Origin: Russula earlei
Taxonomy: Eukaryota; Basidiomycota; Agaricomycetes; Russulales; Russulaceae
Direction: 5' to 3'
Assembly (NCBI GenBank): GCA_025769875.1
Contig: JAGFNK010000082.1
Span: 1 to 64,000 of the forward strand
DNA length: 64,000 bases
The position numbers and the translations under genes were made by a program. The notes under the pieces are model-generated. The model had not been told where the DNA came from, did not search any database, and worked only from the letters and a program-made list of their open reading frames with translations. Every line of letters begins with the position of its first letter. The first letter of the stretch is position 1. Below, one piece after another: positions 9,865 through 21,100 of this stretch.

Positions 9865-12572
9865 ATGCCAAGTTCTGTTTCCAAACCGCGTACTCTGTAT
9901 GACAAAATCTGGGACGACCATGTCGTGTACGTGACGCTAGGTGTCCGACGGTTGGTTTCAAATGCTCATCTCTGCAAGTGACATCCAACAAGATGATGGT
10001 CTCGCGCTGATTTATATCGACCGGTGGGTATACTCTCGCCCCGAGCCGTCCGAGTCGGACGCATCACCATGCTCGTTCTAGGCATCTCGTGCATGAAGTT
10101 ACGAGCCCCCAAGCGTTCGAAGGATTGTGAGCGTCACATTTTGTGTTGTCTATGTGGTACCGTGGCTGACAACGGGGGTTCAGGAGGAACGCAGGTCGGC
10201 CTGTGCGCCGTCCTGATTGCACTCTGGCAACTTTAGATCATAACGTGCCGTACGTTTCCCTCTCCAACAGGACAGGACTTGCCCTCGACGATGATCGGAA
10301 TATTCTAGCACCCACTCGAGGAAGAACTTTTCTTCTGTTCAATCGTTCATCAACGAGCCCGACTCCCGTGCACAGTGCATAGCGTTGGAGGAGAACGTCA
10401 AGGAATTTGGACTTACTTATTTTGGTATGACTGATAGACGTCAAGGTAAATATAAAAGTCATTTGCGCCCATTCCAGCGCGTGCTTAGAACTTTTAGGTA
10501 TCGTGCATATAATCGGACCCGAACAAGGCTTCACTGTACGCGATGTCGGTTTCTTCATTTTCAAATCGTGCTTATTATGTACCAGCTTCCTGGCATAACC
10601 TGTGTGTGCGGTGATTCGCACACGTCAAGTAAGCGACGTACGTTGCACTGAGCGTAGCCCGTATTCTTATTGTCATTCTCCAGCCCATGGTGCATTTGGT
10701 TCCCTCGCGTTCGGAATAGGGACATCAGAGGTCGAGCATGTCCTGGCCACTCAGACTCTACTGCAGAAAAAGGCGAAGAACATGCGTATCACCGTCGATG
10801 GCGAGCTTCACGAAGGTGTTACCTCCAAGGACGTAATTCTCTATATCATCGGTGTCATCGGCACTGCAGGCGGCACCGGTTCCGTCATTGAGTACGCTGG
10901 CTCGGTGTTCCGCGGTTTTAGCATGGAGGCGCGCATGAGCGTTTGTAACATGAGCATCGAGGCTGGTGCTCGTGCGGGCATGATCGCTCCCGACGACATC
11001 ACGTTCAATTATCTCCGCAGCCGGCCTTTGGCACCCAAAGGGGAGATTTGGGATCGCGCTCTTGCCTATTGGAAGACTTTGAACTCAGACGAAGGAGCAC
11101 ACTTTGATGTGGAGATCAATATCCGGGCAGAAGATATCATCCCAACGGTCACCTGGGGAACCTCTCCACAAGATGTGGCTCCCATCACAGGCGTCGTTCC
11201 GGACCCCGCATTGATTACTGACCCCGTCAGACGGTCGTCCGTTGAGCGTTCGTTGACGTACATGGGACTCACCCCAAATACGCGCATGGAGGACATCGTT
11301 CTAGACAAGGTCTTCATTGGCTCCTGCACAAATAGTCGAATCGAGGACTTGCGGTCCGCGGCTATGATTGTTCTGGCTGTGGGACCTGAGGCACGAGTCG
11401 CGCCGAACGTTGACGCCATGGTTGTCCCGGGATCTGGCATCGTCAAGCAACATGCAGAAGTCGAGGGCCTCGACGTCATCTTCAAGCGCGCTGGCTTTGA
11501 CTGGCGTGAGGCGGGCTGCTCTATGTGTCTAGGCATGAATCCCGACCAGCTTGCTCCTGGGGAACGATGTGCCAGCACAAGCAACCGTAACTTTGAAGGT
11601 CGTCAAGGCGCGGGTGGACGCACACACCTTGTCAGCCCCGCTATGGCTGCCGCCGCCGCAATGACGGGCAGGCTGACGGACGTACGCAAGTTCCTGGGCG
11701 TGGATCTCAGCTCGAGTGCCAACCTGAAGGTGGCGAGCGCGTTTGACTTTTTGACGGATGCTGTCTTGCCACCGCCAAAGCCAGAAAAGCGCCCGGAGTC
11801 CGAGGCGTCGCCGATTCCAAGGACCCTGCCCCCTGCTGAGACGCCATCTGGTGTTGCCAAGTTTAATATTGTGTCTGGTATCGCTGCGCCCCTGAACATT
11901 GATAATGTTGACACGGACATGATCATCCCTAAACAATTTCTCAAGACGTTGAAGCGTTCCGGTCTTGCCAACGCGCTCTTCTACACTCTGCGAAAGGACC
12001 CCCATACAGGCAAGGATACCGACTTTGTGTTGAATCGTGCGCCGTACAACCAAGCCAAGATCTTGGTGTGCACGGGGAAGAACTTTGGCTGCGGCAGTTC
12101 CCGAGAACATGCACCGTGGAGCCTGTGAGTGGTCGGGCGCTCCGGTGGGTGATGTACTGACTGGGCATTCCAATGCAGGAACGATTTTGGGATCCGTTGC
12201 ATCATTGCGCCGAGCTTTGCAGACATTTTCCGTAACAATACGATGCAGAATGGGATGTTACCGGTCACGCTGACGGATGAGGAATGCAGGGCAGTTGCCG
12301 AGGATGCGGAGAGGGGATTAGAGTTGGAGGTTGATCTTGAGAAGGAACAAGTGCGGCGAGCGAATGGGAAGCCTCCGATTTCATTCACCACGGATCCCTT
12401 CCGGAGGCACTGTCTGCTCAACGGTCTCGACGACATCGCGCTCACTCTCCAAAAGGTGGCTGCCATCGAGAAGTTTGAGCAGCAGCGCAGCGAGCGGTGG
12501 GCGTGGCTGGATGGGTTTGGATACAAGGGAAAGAAGATTCCGTTGCGTAACCCGGGAACGATGGATTGGTGA
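9865..12572 (+). CDS. LEU1: 3-isopropylmalate dehydratase (isopropylmalate isomerase)
   Basis: Converts 2-isopropylmalate to 3-isopropylmalate in leucine synthesis, using a [4Fe-4S] cluster. Nine exons: 9865-9926, 9979-10023, 10082-10126, 10184-10249, 10309-10445, 10498-10535, 10586-10628, 10684-12124 and 12179-12572, coding 756 residues, close to yeast Leu1 (779). The large domain shows [45 protein letters not shown] and [14 protein letters not shown], and cluster cysteines in [10 protein letters not shown]. The small (swivel) domain follows in the same chain: [30 protein letters not shown] and [17 protein letters not shown]. The seven short 5' exons contrast with one 1441-nt exon. The frame is intact throughout. 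Confidence 0.95.
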
Positions 12573-12734
12573 AGGCGTGTGAAGGATTTGTTGGTGAAGG
12601 TCGAGAGAGGGGCAGCCGTGTAAAATATTGTCGTCTCCTCCCTCCTTGTTTCAATGCAGAAGTCAGTGGGTACACACACAGAGACGAGCACGCGGCACTC
12701 TTCACCTTCATCTCCCCTTCCCGCCGGGCCAAGG

Positions 12735-15549
12735 ATGAAGAATGTCTCTTTTTGTAGCGCTGCCGTACACCTACCCAGACACAATCGCGACACCCAAACG
12801 AGTCAATTTTTATCCTCGCTTCCAGATGCCACGCAAGCCTCGTTGCCCTCTTCGCCGCTGCCGCCTTCTGCCGGACGCCGAACGTCGTTTGTCGACGCAC
12901 AATTGGCAGGTTCTGCTTCGGGTTCAGGTTCAGCGCCCGTCGCGCCGCAGAACAACAACACAAACCTGTTCTCCTCACCGCATGACTTTGCTTCCTCTTC
13001 CTCTCTTCTCACCTCTTCCTCTCCCCCCTCCGCAACTCCCAAGTCGTCACATCCGCTCTTCCCCTCCTCTATCCCCTCCGTGACACAGGAAAAGCAAGAG
13101 GAAACTTCTCGACAGCGCTCCTCGGCTCACGTCAGGTCCACCTCGCGCGACGTCGGCATTGTCGGTACCGTGTCGCGTTTCGAGCTGACACGGGACATCG
13201 CGGCACTCCAGGACACTCCACCCACCCACAGTTATCGTCCGCCCATCTTCCAGACGCCGTCTGCGCGCACATCCTCCCCTGGTTCATCCGCCCCCGTCGG
13301 GAGCACTTCCCCAGTGCCGAACCTCGTAGCGCAGACGTCGTCCTTCGACGCTGCACATGTACGTCCCGCAGCCATGTCTGCAACCGTAGAACCCGTCCAC
13401 AACGCCTCGCCCGCGATGAATGGCCATCAAGCGCGCGCTCCGCCTCACTCGGCTCGCTCGCTCAAATCCCCGTCGCCCTCGCACGACCAGTCGATCGGGA
13501 CTCCCGAACAAGCCCAGCCTTCGCCTGTGGCATCGCCGCCTCTTTCTACAGCACCGTCCTCGTATCCGTATCACCAGCACGGCGTCCACTCCAAAACCGG
13601 TCCACTCCCACCTCCCCCAAGGGCCATGTTCGACATGGATTTCAATGCTCCGCCCCCTCCGCGTCCACCTCGGCTGCGTTCGCCCTCGCCCCTAGTTTCT
13701 CTGAAAAATCCAGGCGACTCGACTCCAACCTCGGTCACGGTTAGGCTGGCTTCCAGATCCTCGATCGCATCGATACATCAAATACACATCGGCACTACAC
13801 CCCCGGCGGGCACTGATTCGTCTTCCGACGACTCTGAATACTCTCTCGCGCGAGTGTTTCCTTCTTCTGATTTTCATTTTCATTTTTTCTGATTGTCGTT
13901 GCCTTATACAGAAAGGAACGTGGGCCGAGCAGTCCCGACTTGACGGTCCATCATATGAGGGAGGGTGCATTCCCACCATCCATACTCATCGCCACACCGG
14001 CCGAGATGCAACGTCCCCCCACTGACGAGTCAATTGCACTCGTCCCCGAACCGCCATTTAAGGACCAATTACCCAGTCCTCCCTCTGATTCATTGAACTC
14101 AACACCGTCAATCACTGTGCAGCCTACCGATGACGGGCATCACCCGAACGCAGCAGCTGGTTCCCCGAAGCTTTACAGCGAGAAAAGCTGGGTTGGCCAT
14201 TCGAACGACTCTGGTAACATTCCTTCGGAAAGTAGAGCAAGTAGCCGCCATGCCTTTGAGGCTACGAGGCCGGTTGCACTTCAAGAGATGAACGGCTCAC
14301 ACCCAAGCATAAAAGAGATCGCCCCAGACGATAGCCCTTCGAGACCTTTGGGGAAAGGCGGACAATCAGTCAACCTGAAAAGGTATTCATCCTTGCCCCG
14401 AACACCTTCCACACATTCTCCAAGAATGGGCATAAGTACACGATCACCATCTCCCCAACCACGCATCCGAGCGAGGTCGCCCGATGCAATGCGATTCAAG
14501 GATGTTCTCGGTAAGAGGTCTGCTTTAGAGAGAGCGATTGGATATGCCAACAAGATCAACGAGCTGTCCCTGTATGATTGTGGTCTAGCTGATTGGGTCA
14601 CCTCGTTGAAGGAAAGAGGTGTGTGCGCTATGAAATTCTTTTCCAGCGGCTTCGTACCAATTCCGTCCTGTCCCGCTACTTTCCAGGTAGTTCTAAAACC
14701 CGCTTAGTTCCCGCCTCCCCATCTCAAAATTCGCACAAGTCTCTCACCCCTCGAGCGCGTCATGCCTCGAGGGCATCCATATCATCTCAAGCTACGTTTC
14801 CTTTACGAGGAGACGCCTACATAGCCACGGATCTGTCGCAACGTGATATCGACACCGTTCCATCCCCAACTGTCCCACCACCTGCTTTACCCTATCCAGC
14901 GCTTGCCGGCATCCCATCTCCCATCAACGTTCGTCACTCCACCACAACCCTCGGATCACTGTCCTCACACGCAACGGCTCCACTCTCGGCCGCAGCGTCC
15001 AAGGCGACCGGCGGCTTCTTTTCCTCTCTCGGGAGAAACTCGAGCACGAGGAAGGACAGCCTCAGACCGACTCAGCCCTTGCGACTCACCAGGCAATCTC
15101 CGCCGGCGACCGCTCCCACGACGACGACGACGACGACGGCGCCGAACCCGCGCCCGGTGCAGATCACCAGCGCGCCGTCGGTGCCCGGCGGACCGCGCGC
15201 GCTACCTAATCGCGTCCAGCGTTCGCGGACGCTCATGCTCGCCTCGTCGCCCCCAAAGTCCGAGACGGCCGCGTCTTCTCCGTCCTCGCCGCCCCTGCCC
15301 GCCTTGCGCCGCAGGAGCAACACCCTCAAACGACCGTCCTTCTTCGGCCGCTCGGGCGCTGGCCCATCGCCGGCGCTTGAGGCGACGATGGGCGCCGACT
15401 TTACGCGGCAAGTGGAACGGCTGGCCGACCTGCTCCCGCACGCGGATAAGGACGTCCTCGCGGGTTATCTGCGTCGCGCGGGGCAGGATATCCTCGCCAT
15501 CGGGCAATACCTTGAAGACGAGAAGAACGGATCCGTCCGTGCGCCTTGA
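12735..15549 (+). CDS. Ser/Pro-rich protein with CUE-like C-terminal domain, function unknown
   Basis: Three exons, 12735-13853, 13916-14618 and 14687-15549, give 894 residues in phase; an upstream in-frame ATG at 12654 would add 27. Most of the chain is low-complexity Ser/Pro/Thr/Ala. Two ordered parts are visible: a short conserved-looking block near residues 570-605 (RSALERAIGYANKINELSLY, then DCGLADWV), and a C-terminal helical module with CUE-like pattern (RQVERLADLLPHADKDVLAG, then YLRRAGQDILAIGQYLED) that could bind ubiquitin. The gene begins only about 160 bp after the LEU1 stop. Downstream, a T11 tract at 15661-15671 lies in the likely 3' region. I do not recognise the protein beyond these features; a CUE assignment is by pattern only. 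Confidence 0.65.
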
Positions 15550-15883
15550 TTCGTCATTCCCCTCCTTTGTCTTGTCTTGTCCCCAGCTTGCTCACCTTTC
15601 ACTCACCTCTTTTTTTTCTCTTTCTGGTTATCTTCGGACTTGCTTTCGCCTTCTTGCAATTTTTTTTTTTTTGCCCTTGCGCATTCCCCGCGTTTGTATC
15701 ACTACTCTCCGACCAAAGACACGAGTATCTAAAACACCAGCAATAATGATATCTGTATACTCATCGTTCTCACCCGCCTCTCCCTTGTATTGGGCAGTGT
15801 TTCCCGCTCTGAAATTAGACAGCCACAGCGACAGCTGGCGGCATCATCGAGGGCGCGGGGCTCACTTGCTCTTGCCTCCGGGC

Positions 15884-17760
15884 CTAAACACTCCAGATGG
15901 CCGCCGGGCCGCCGATGGAGTAAACACTGTGCGTAGTTCGGTGATGTTCACACGAGTTGGGGACAAAGGACGGCATACTCCGCTGCTGCTGCTGGGGCTG
16001 GGGCAGGTTCGCGTTTACCCAGCCACCCTGGTAGCTCGTCTTTCGTTGCAAGCGGCCTTGGCTCCCGAGCAGCTCTTCGACTTCCTGCGCGCTGTTCGAG
16101 CGTTCCGAAGCGCCGAGGGATCGCTCGCTCGCGACGAACGGCTGTCGCACGGGGGGTGCGCTTTGAGAGGACCCGTGCTGCTGCAGCGGGTTGCTGCCCC
16201 ACAGAGGCTGCCCTCCTGCGCTGCCGCCGAACTGTCCCGCACTGACGGTGCGATTTCCCATTCCCAATGGTCTCTGGACCTGACCGGACGTCCGTCACCA
16301 TGGATCCATGTGGACAAAGGAGACCACGACGCGCGTACCCCGTTCATGTCCATACCACCTACGACGCCCGGGGGTAGGTCAGATGCGCCTGGGAGGTTGA
16401 TGCCTGGTTGGTTCGTGCCCACGGCCGGCGCCAAGAGCGCTCTGCGCTTGAGTTTGTCGTACTGCGCCTGTAATAGGACAGGAGGGGGGGTTCTTCGTCA
16501 CCGCAGCAGCACGCTCGCAGACAGACCTTCAGCTTCTGGTACTCCTTATCCCTCTCTCTCGAAGTCTCCTGAAGATCCCGATTTTTTCGTCTTTCCAGGT
16601 CCAAATCGCGTTCGAAGTCTGTGGTGTGACGAACAGAAAAGGGTCACAGAGCCGTCGCTGTAGCAGGCTTATAGGAGTTCTCGAATTCACCAGACAATTT
16701 GCCGCTCAAGAGGTTGATCTCGCTGTCCGCTAGAAGTCCGCAAGAAGTCGACTCTTTGTTTCAGTCTCTTTCTGGTTCAATCAGGAACGCGGACACAGTA
16801 CCCTCTCTTACAAGATTTTCGAGCTGCTTCTGCAACTGCGCGTTCTTGTCGTTGATGCTCCGCACGACGGCATGCTGGAAGGAGCTGCCAAATGCGGTGT
16901 ACGTGTGCGCCGGCTGTTCCATGAGTCGTTGGATGGGGCTCACTTTTCCTGATGGATTTGGTACTGCCAGAACGATATAGCGCGGCCGCAGATCTCGAGT
17001 ATAGTCGCTGGATTCAAGCCCGACAGTACGGACTGTGTTCAAGAGAGGGCTGAGCACAACCAGGGACCCACACTCGGCGCGCGGGCGCGCATACATGCGC
17101 ATACGTACTGTCTTGTAGTCGTTCGAAGGATGCAACGAGGAAACCTAATCAAAACGAAGCGCCCACACGTGTTCTCTTCGGCGAGTTCAAAGCGTTTACC
17201 AACGGAAGGGCCGCTCACCACAACGTCGTCGCTTATGGTCCAAGACGAGGCGCGGGGCGTATATTAACGCCTTTCTGGTTCTCAGGGCAGATATCATGCG
17301 ACGCACGGTTCTACGAGGGACGTTTCGCAGGCTGTTGTTGACCGATTCGCGCGAAAGTTGGTTCGTCAGTGAGGGGGGCACTCAAAGCCAGCGTTGGAGA
17401 ATAAAACTGCAATGAACACCGCACCGGGGCAAAGCCTAGATGCACCGAACAATTCGTTCGCGCAGTCCACTGAAATGCAAAAAAAAGTTCGACGCGATGA
17501 CGATCAGAATTCTCGTCTTCCTGCCGAGACGGTTTTTGAGTGTGGCAGTCCATACCGCAGAATATATGCGAGCCTGCGTGTAACCTGTGAGCACGTATTT
17601 GAAGAGCGCATCCTGATTGACCTCACAGGTTGTCTATGAATGAATTCAGGGAATGGTACGTGAACGAGCGCGAGGACCAAGTCGACTGCTTACGACGACT
17701 GCCTTGTCGGTCAACGATCTGCGGCATGAGCAGCCGATTACATCGAAAATCAAAGTCCAT
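15884..17760 (-). CDS. HEI10/CCNB1IP1-like RING and coiled-coil protein (meiotic crossover E3), apparent frameshift in exon 1
   Basis: HEI10-family RING proteins act on the synaptonemal complex to promote crossovers. Thirteen exons: 17694-17760, 17627-17633, 17556-17573, 17425-17469, 17307-17331, 17219-17231, 17109-17144, 16944-17032, 16802-16884, 16691-16729, 16527-16618, 16339-16467 and 15884-16279. They assemble the RING (CRRSLTDKAVVTTCSHIFC, VDCANELF, RLCPACETSLVEPDDVV), then LHPSNDYKTSVLSGLNPATI, AISFWQYQIHQE, the coiled coil (NDKNAQLQKQLENLVREAD, RERDKEYQKLKAQYDKLKRR) and a Gln/Ser/Gly-rich tail; about 345 residues. Exon 2 is 7 nt and exon 6 is 13 nt. The first RING Cys (RCNR) and the next Cys need one base fewer than present, so there is an extra base near 17719-17731. 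Family assignment is strong by motif order. Confidence 0.8.
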
Positions 17761-18192
17761 GACGGACACTCAGGTGCGGGATCGATCAACCTGAGTGAGA
17801 ACAAAAACGGGCCCAGGATTAGTCACGTGGGAGAAGAAATGGATGGGATTATGACCGCCGATACATGAGTTTCCCCTAAGTAGTCCGTGATATCGTACAT
17901 GACTGCGAAAATGTGTCTGAAATAAAGCGCGGGTTAATCTACGAGGTATATGCGATCCCGAACGTGTCTTGCGAAGTGCGGCGTAGATGATAACGATACT
18001 AAATAACAAGTCGAAAGCAAGGTCGAACAAAAAAAAAAAAACAAGAAAAGCATGGGTCGTAACGACTTGCGCTACGGTTTCCACACCGGTGCCCTGTTAG
18101 GAGACCTCAGTGGGGGAAGCGGGAGAGAAGCGCGACTTTGATTGCGAAGTGTTGAACCCTTGAGAGGGGTGGCGGGCCGAAGAAAACCATCT
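17761..18192. other. Intergenic stretch between two minus-strand genes
   Basis: About 430 bp upstream of the HEI10-like gene and downstream of the GAS2-domain gene. It contains an A12 run (18029-18040). A minus-strand reading of 18072-18170 (RNQSRASLPLPPLRSPNRAP) looks coding-like and may be a last exon of the GAS2-domain gene, but no in-phase GT-AG junction was found for it. Confidence 0.35.
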
Positions 18193-21100
18193 TCACCGTC
18201 GACACGTCTGAGAAATTGGAGAGCCGTTAAAGGAGAGCCAGGGTGAGGAGTGCGTTTTGATCGATTGAGGACTTTTCCCGCCAGGAGTTGATAGGGCGAA
18301 CGAGGGGAATAAACCGCCACTGCTGGGCTCCGGTGTTTTGGGGGGACGAGGCGGGGTAGTGACCAACTCCGCAGCTTCTAGCAGCGTTGAAGAGCTTATC
18401 CATTTTTCCTCTCTTGAACCCAGGTAGGGCATTGGCTCAGGAAGAAGTCGGAACATGTCAGCGAAATGGGTTTGTATAAATCTGCCGTCATCAATAAGCG
18501 GACGGACGAGAGCGACAAATATAAACGCACTTGGATAGCTCCATCCAACCACCACCGACACGGACCATGACCGTCTGAGAGCGGAGAATGCGACAGAAGC
18601 AGAGCCTTGGTTCCTCGACCCCTATCCAATACTTTCCGCTTCGATCTTGCCATGTGTCGTGAGCCACTTCAACCTTGATATCTACATCTTCAGGAAGATT
18701 GTTGACGACATCGCCAACTGCCACATCCAACTTGCTCTTCGGATTTGCAACGTACGGTTTCCTCGGCGGTGGCAGCGGCAGCTTACCCTTTAGAGATACC
18801 CTATGTGGGTTTGATGACGAGACGGACCGTGGAGGTGGCGGGCCCCACGTTGGATGCGTTGGCCGTCGAGCGCCTAAAACAGAACGACGGGAAGCTACTG
18901 ATGCATCCGAAGGTGTGGGAGAGACCGTACGCCTTAAATGGCTGGCGCGCGAAGGAGACTGATGGAGTGGTTCTGGCGGTTTTTTACCACCCGGGCCGTT
19001 GGGACTTGAAACCGTGGAGGACAAGCTGACAGTACGCTGCCGCGAAGCGAACGTTGAGCTGATGAGTCTAGAGGACGAAGTCATTGGCCCGGAGACGGAT
19101 CTGTTCGTGGATACGACTGAAAGCCGGCTCGATGAGCGGTTAAGTACGGGATCCGCCTTGCGACTAAGGTTCCTGTTTGTCGTCGAAGGGAAAGCTGGGG
19201 CCAATACGTGTCCCCGGTCGCGAGTGACGGCGTTCCTTGACAGGGCTGAATATTGCCCAGATTTCTTCTCAGGCATTGGACGATGACTGGCAATGGAGGC
19301 TCGACTGTTGCGACCAGAACTCAGAGTGCTGCCCGGCCGCGATCTCCGTCCGTTAATTCGATCCAAAGCCATAGACTCAAGCTCAGCCCAAGTCTGAGCA
19401 ATACGCTGTCGCTCGGAGGAGGCCTTCGGTTCGTCCGCGACGGTGACAAAAGTCTTCTCCAACATGTCAATCAGGTCATTCGTGAAGGCGAGCCGACCCT
19501 GTAGTTGCTCCTCAGGTGGCAGCATGTTTGAACTAATATAACTTCCAGCTAATGGTCCCGATGGTGGCGCCGGATAGCTATCAATATGCTCTAGCAAGTC
19601 ACTGAGTACGTTATCGCAATCCTGTACGAGGCTCCCGACCCGGGCAAGAACTAACGCCTGGGGCAACACCTGGTGAGAGGCATCCAACTCGTTCTGCAGG
19701 GATTTCAGCTCGGCATTGATGACGACGTCTGACGTATGTGCCGGTAAGCCCTTTGCTTCGTTGGAAACCTCAGCTAGATGGAAAGTCAATGACGCGTGTT
19801 TTCCAACTGTCATGAGTGGTGAAACAGATGACGGTGATGGCCTGGCCACAGTGTTGATACCTAAGGATAGGAGCCGGCCCCGCAACGTAGCAACTTGTGA
19901 CTGAACTTCGGCTAGGTCTTCAGAGAAAGGCTCAGGTGAAACGATATCCCCTACGAAGGCTTTCAGTGGCACTGGAAGAATAAAATTAAGCTCGGCACAC
20001 CATCACTGTCCCATGTGGAGAAGGTATCGACGGCGACACTCCGGAATGAAAGGTTTGAGGACAAGTCAGTTCCTTTTTGAGCTTGTTCTTGGGCTGCCTC
20101 AGCGCGTTCATGTTCCATACGTATTTGCTCTTCGGTCTCAGCTTGTTCGTTGCGCAAGCGCTCCGCAACTTCCGCAGCCTCCCTTTCTCGTTCCTCATTT
20201 GCTGACTCCTCCGCTCTGAGCTTGGCTTCGTATTCAGCTTGCTCCCTGCACAGTTTCTCAGCTGCATCGGCCTCCAGTCGTTCCCGCTTGATCTGTTCCC
20301 GTTGCGCGGCTCTGAGGCGCTCCTCTCTGTGTCGAATCTCAGATATGAGCGCCTTGACGTTGTCGCTCCAAGCGCGGAACCTCGTCTCCATGTCGTCGAG
20401 TATCTGGTTTCTCGATGAACACAGATGTCTAGTAGTAGCGGACTCGCGGCACATAACATCCATTTTGTGGAGCAGTTGTCGAATGGGGGAAAAGGACCGT
20501 GATATTTCGGAATGCAGTGAGTCGAACACGGGGCCGGATTCAGCCGTTGCGCTGGCCAGACGGTCAGCGGAGTTAAGGGCATCTGGGATGGCGAAGACTG
20601 TTTTACGGAGTGCTTCATGACGCTCTTCGGCCAGATTAATGGATGCCCTCAAAGCCGCCAACTTGAGATCAACAGCGCGGGCGTCTAGTACTACGTCTAA
20701 GGTCGACCATCCCTTGTTGAAGAGAAGAGACGCTAGTTGAAAGATGTAACGCGAACGCGTTACAGTCGGTGCGAATAACATGATCGAGCTGAGCAAGGTC
20801 TATTGGAGGCCCGAGAGGAGGAATAGATCCTAGAGCTTCCAGAGTCAGGTCGAGAGGTGATGTGAAGCGACGACGTGGACTTGGGTTCGGCATGTTAGAA
20901 ACGCCCACACCGGACGCGTCCGAGGAAACGAAGACTACGCGATGGGGTAGACTATCAATGAAAGTCTGGTAAGCAGCTTGGATGGACATCGCATCAGACA
21001 CTAAATCTTGGCGCGGACTGTCCAGGTCATCCCCAGACGATGGCTCGTACAATATTTGTTCTGCCAACACGTCGAACCGGGTCTTGGTACCCTCCAAACG

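Noticed and set aside
14843..16663. A 606-codon plus-strand open frame
   Set aside because: Its first half is an alternative frame of the Ser/Pro-rich CUE-like gene and its second half is antisense to HEI10-like exons; Arg-rich composition is typical of a shadow frame.
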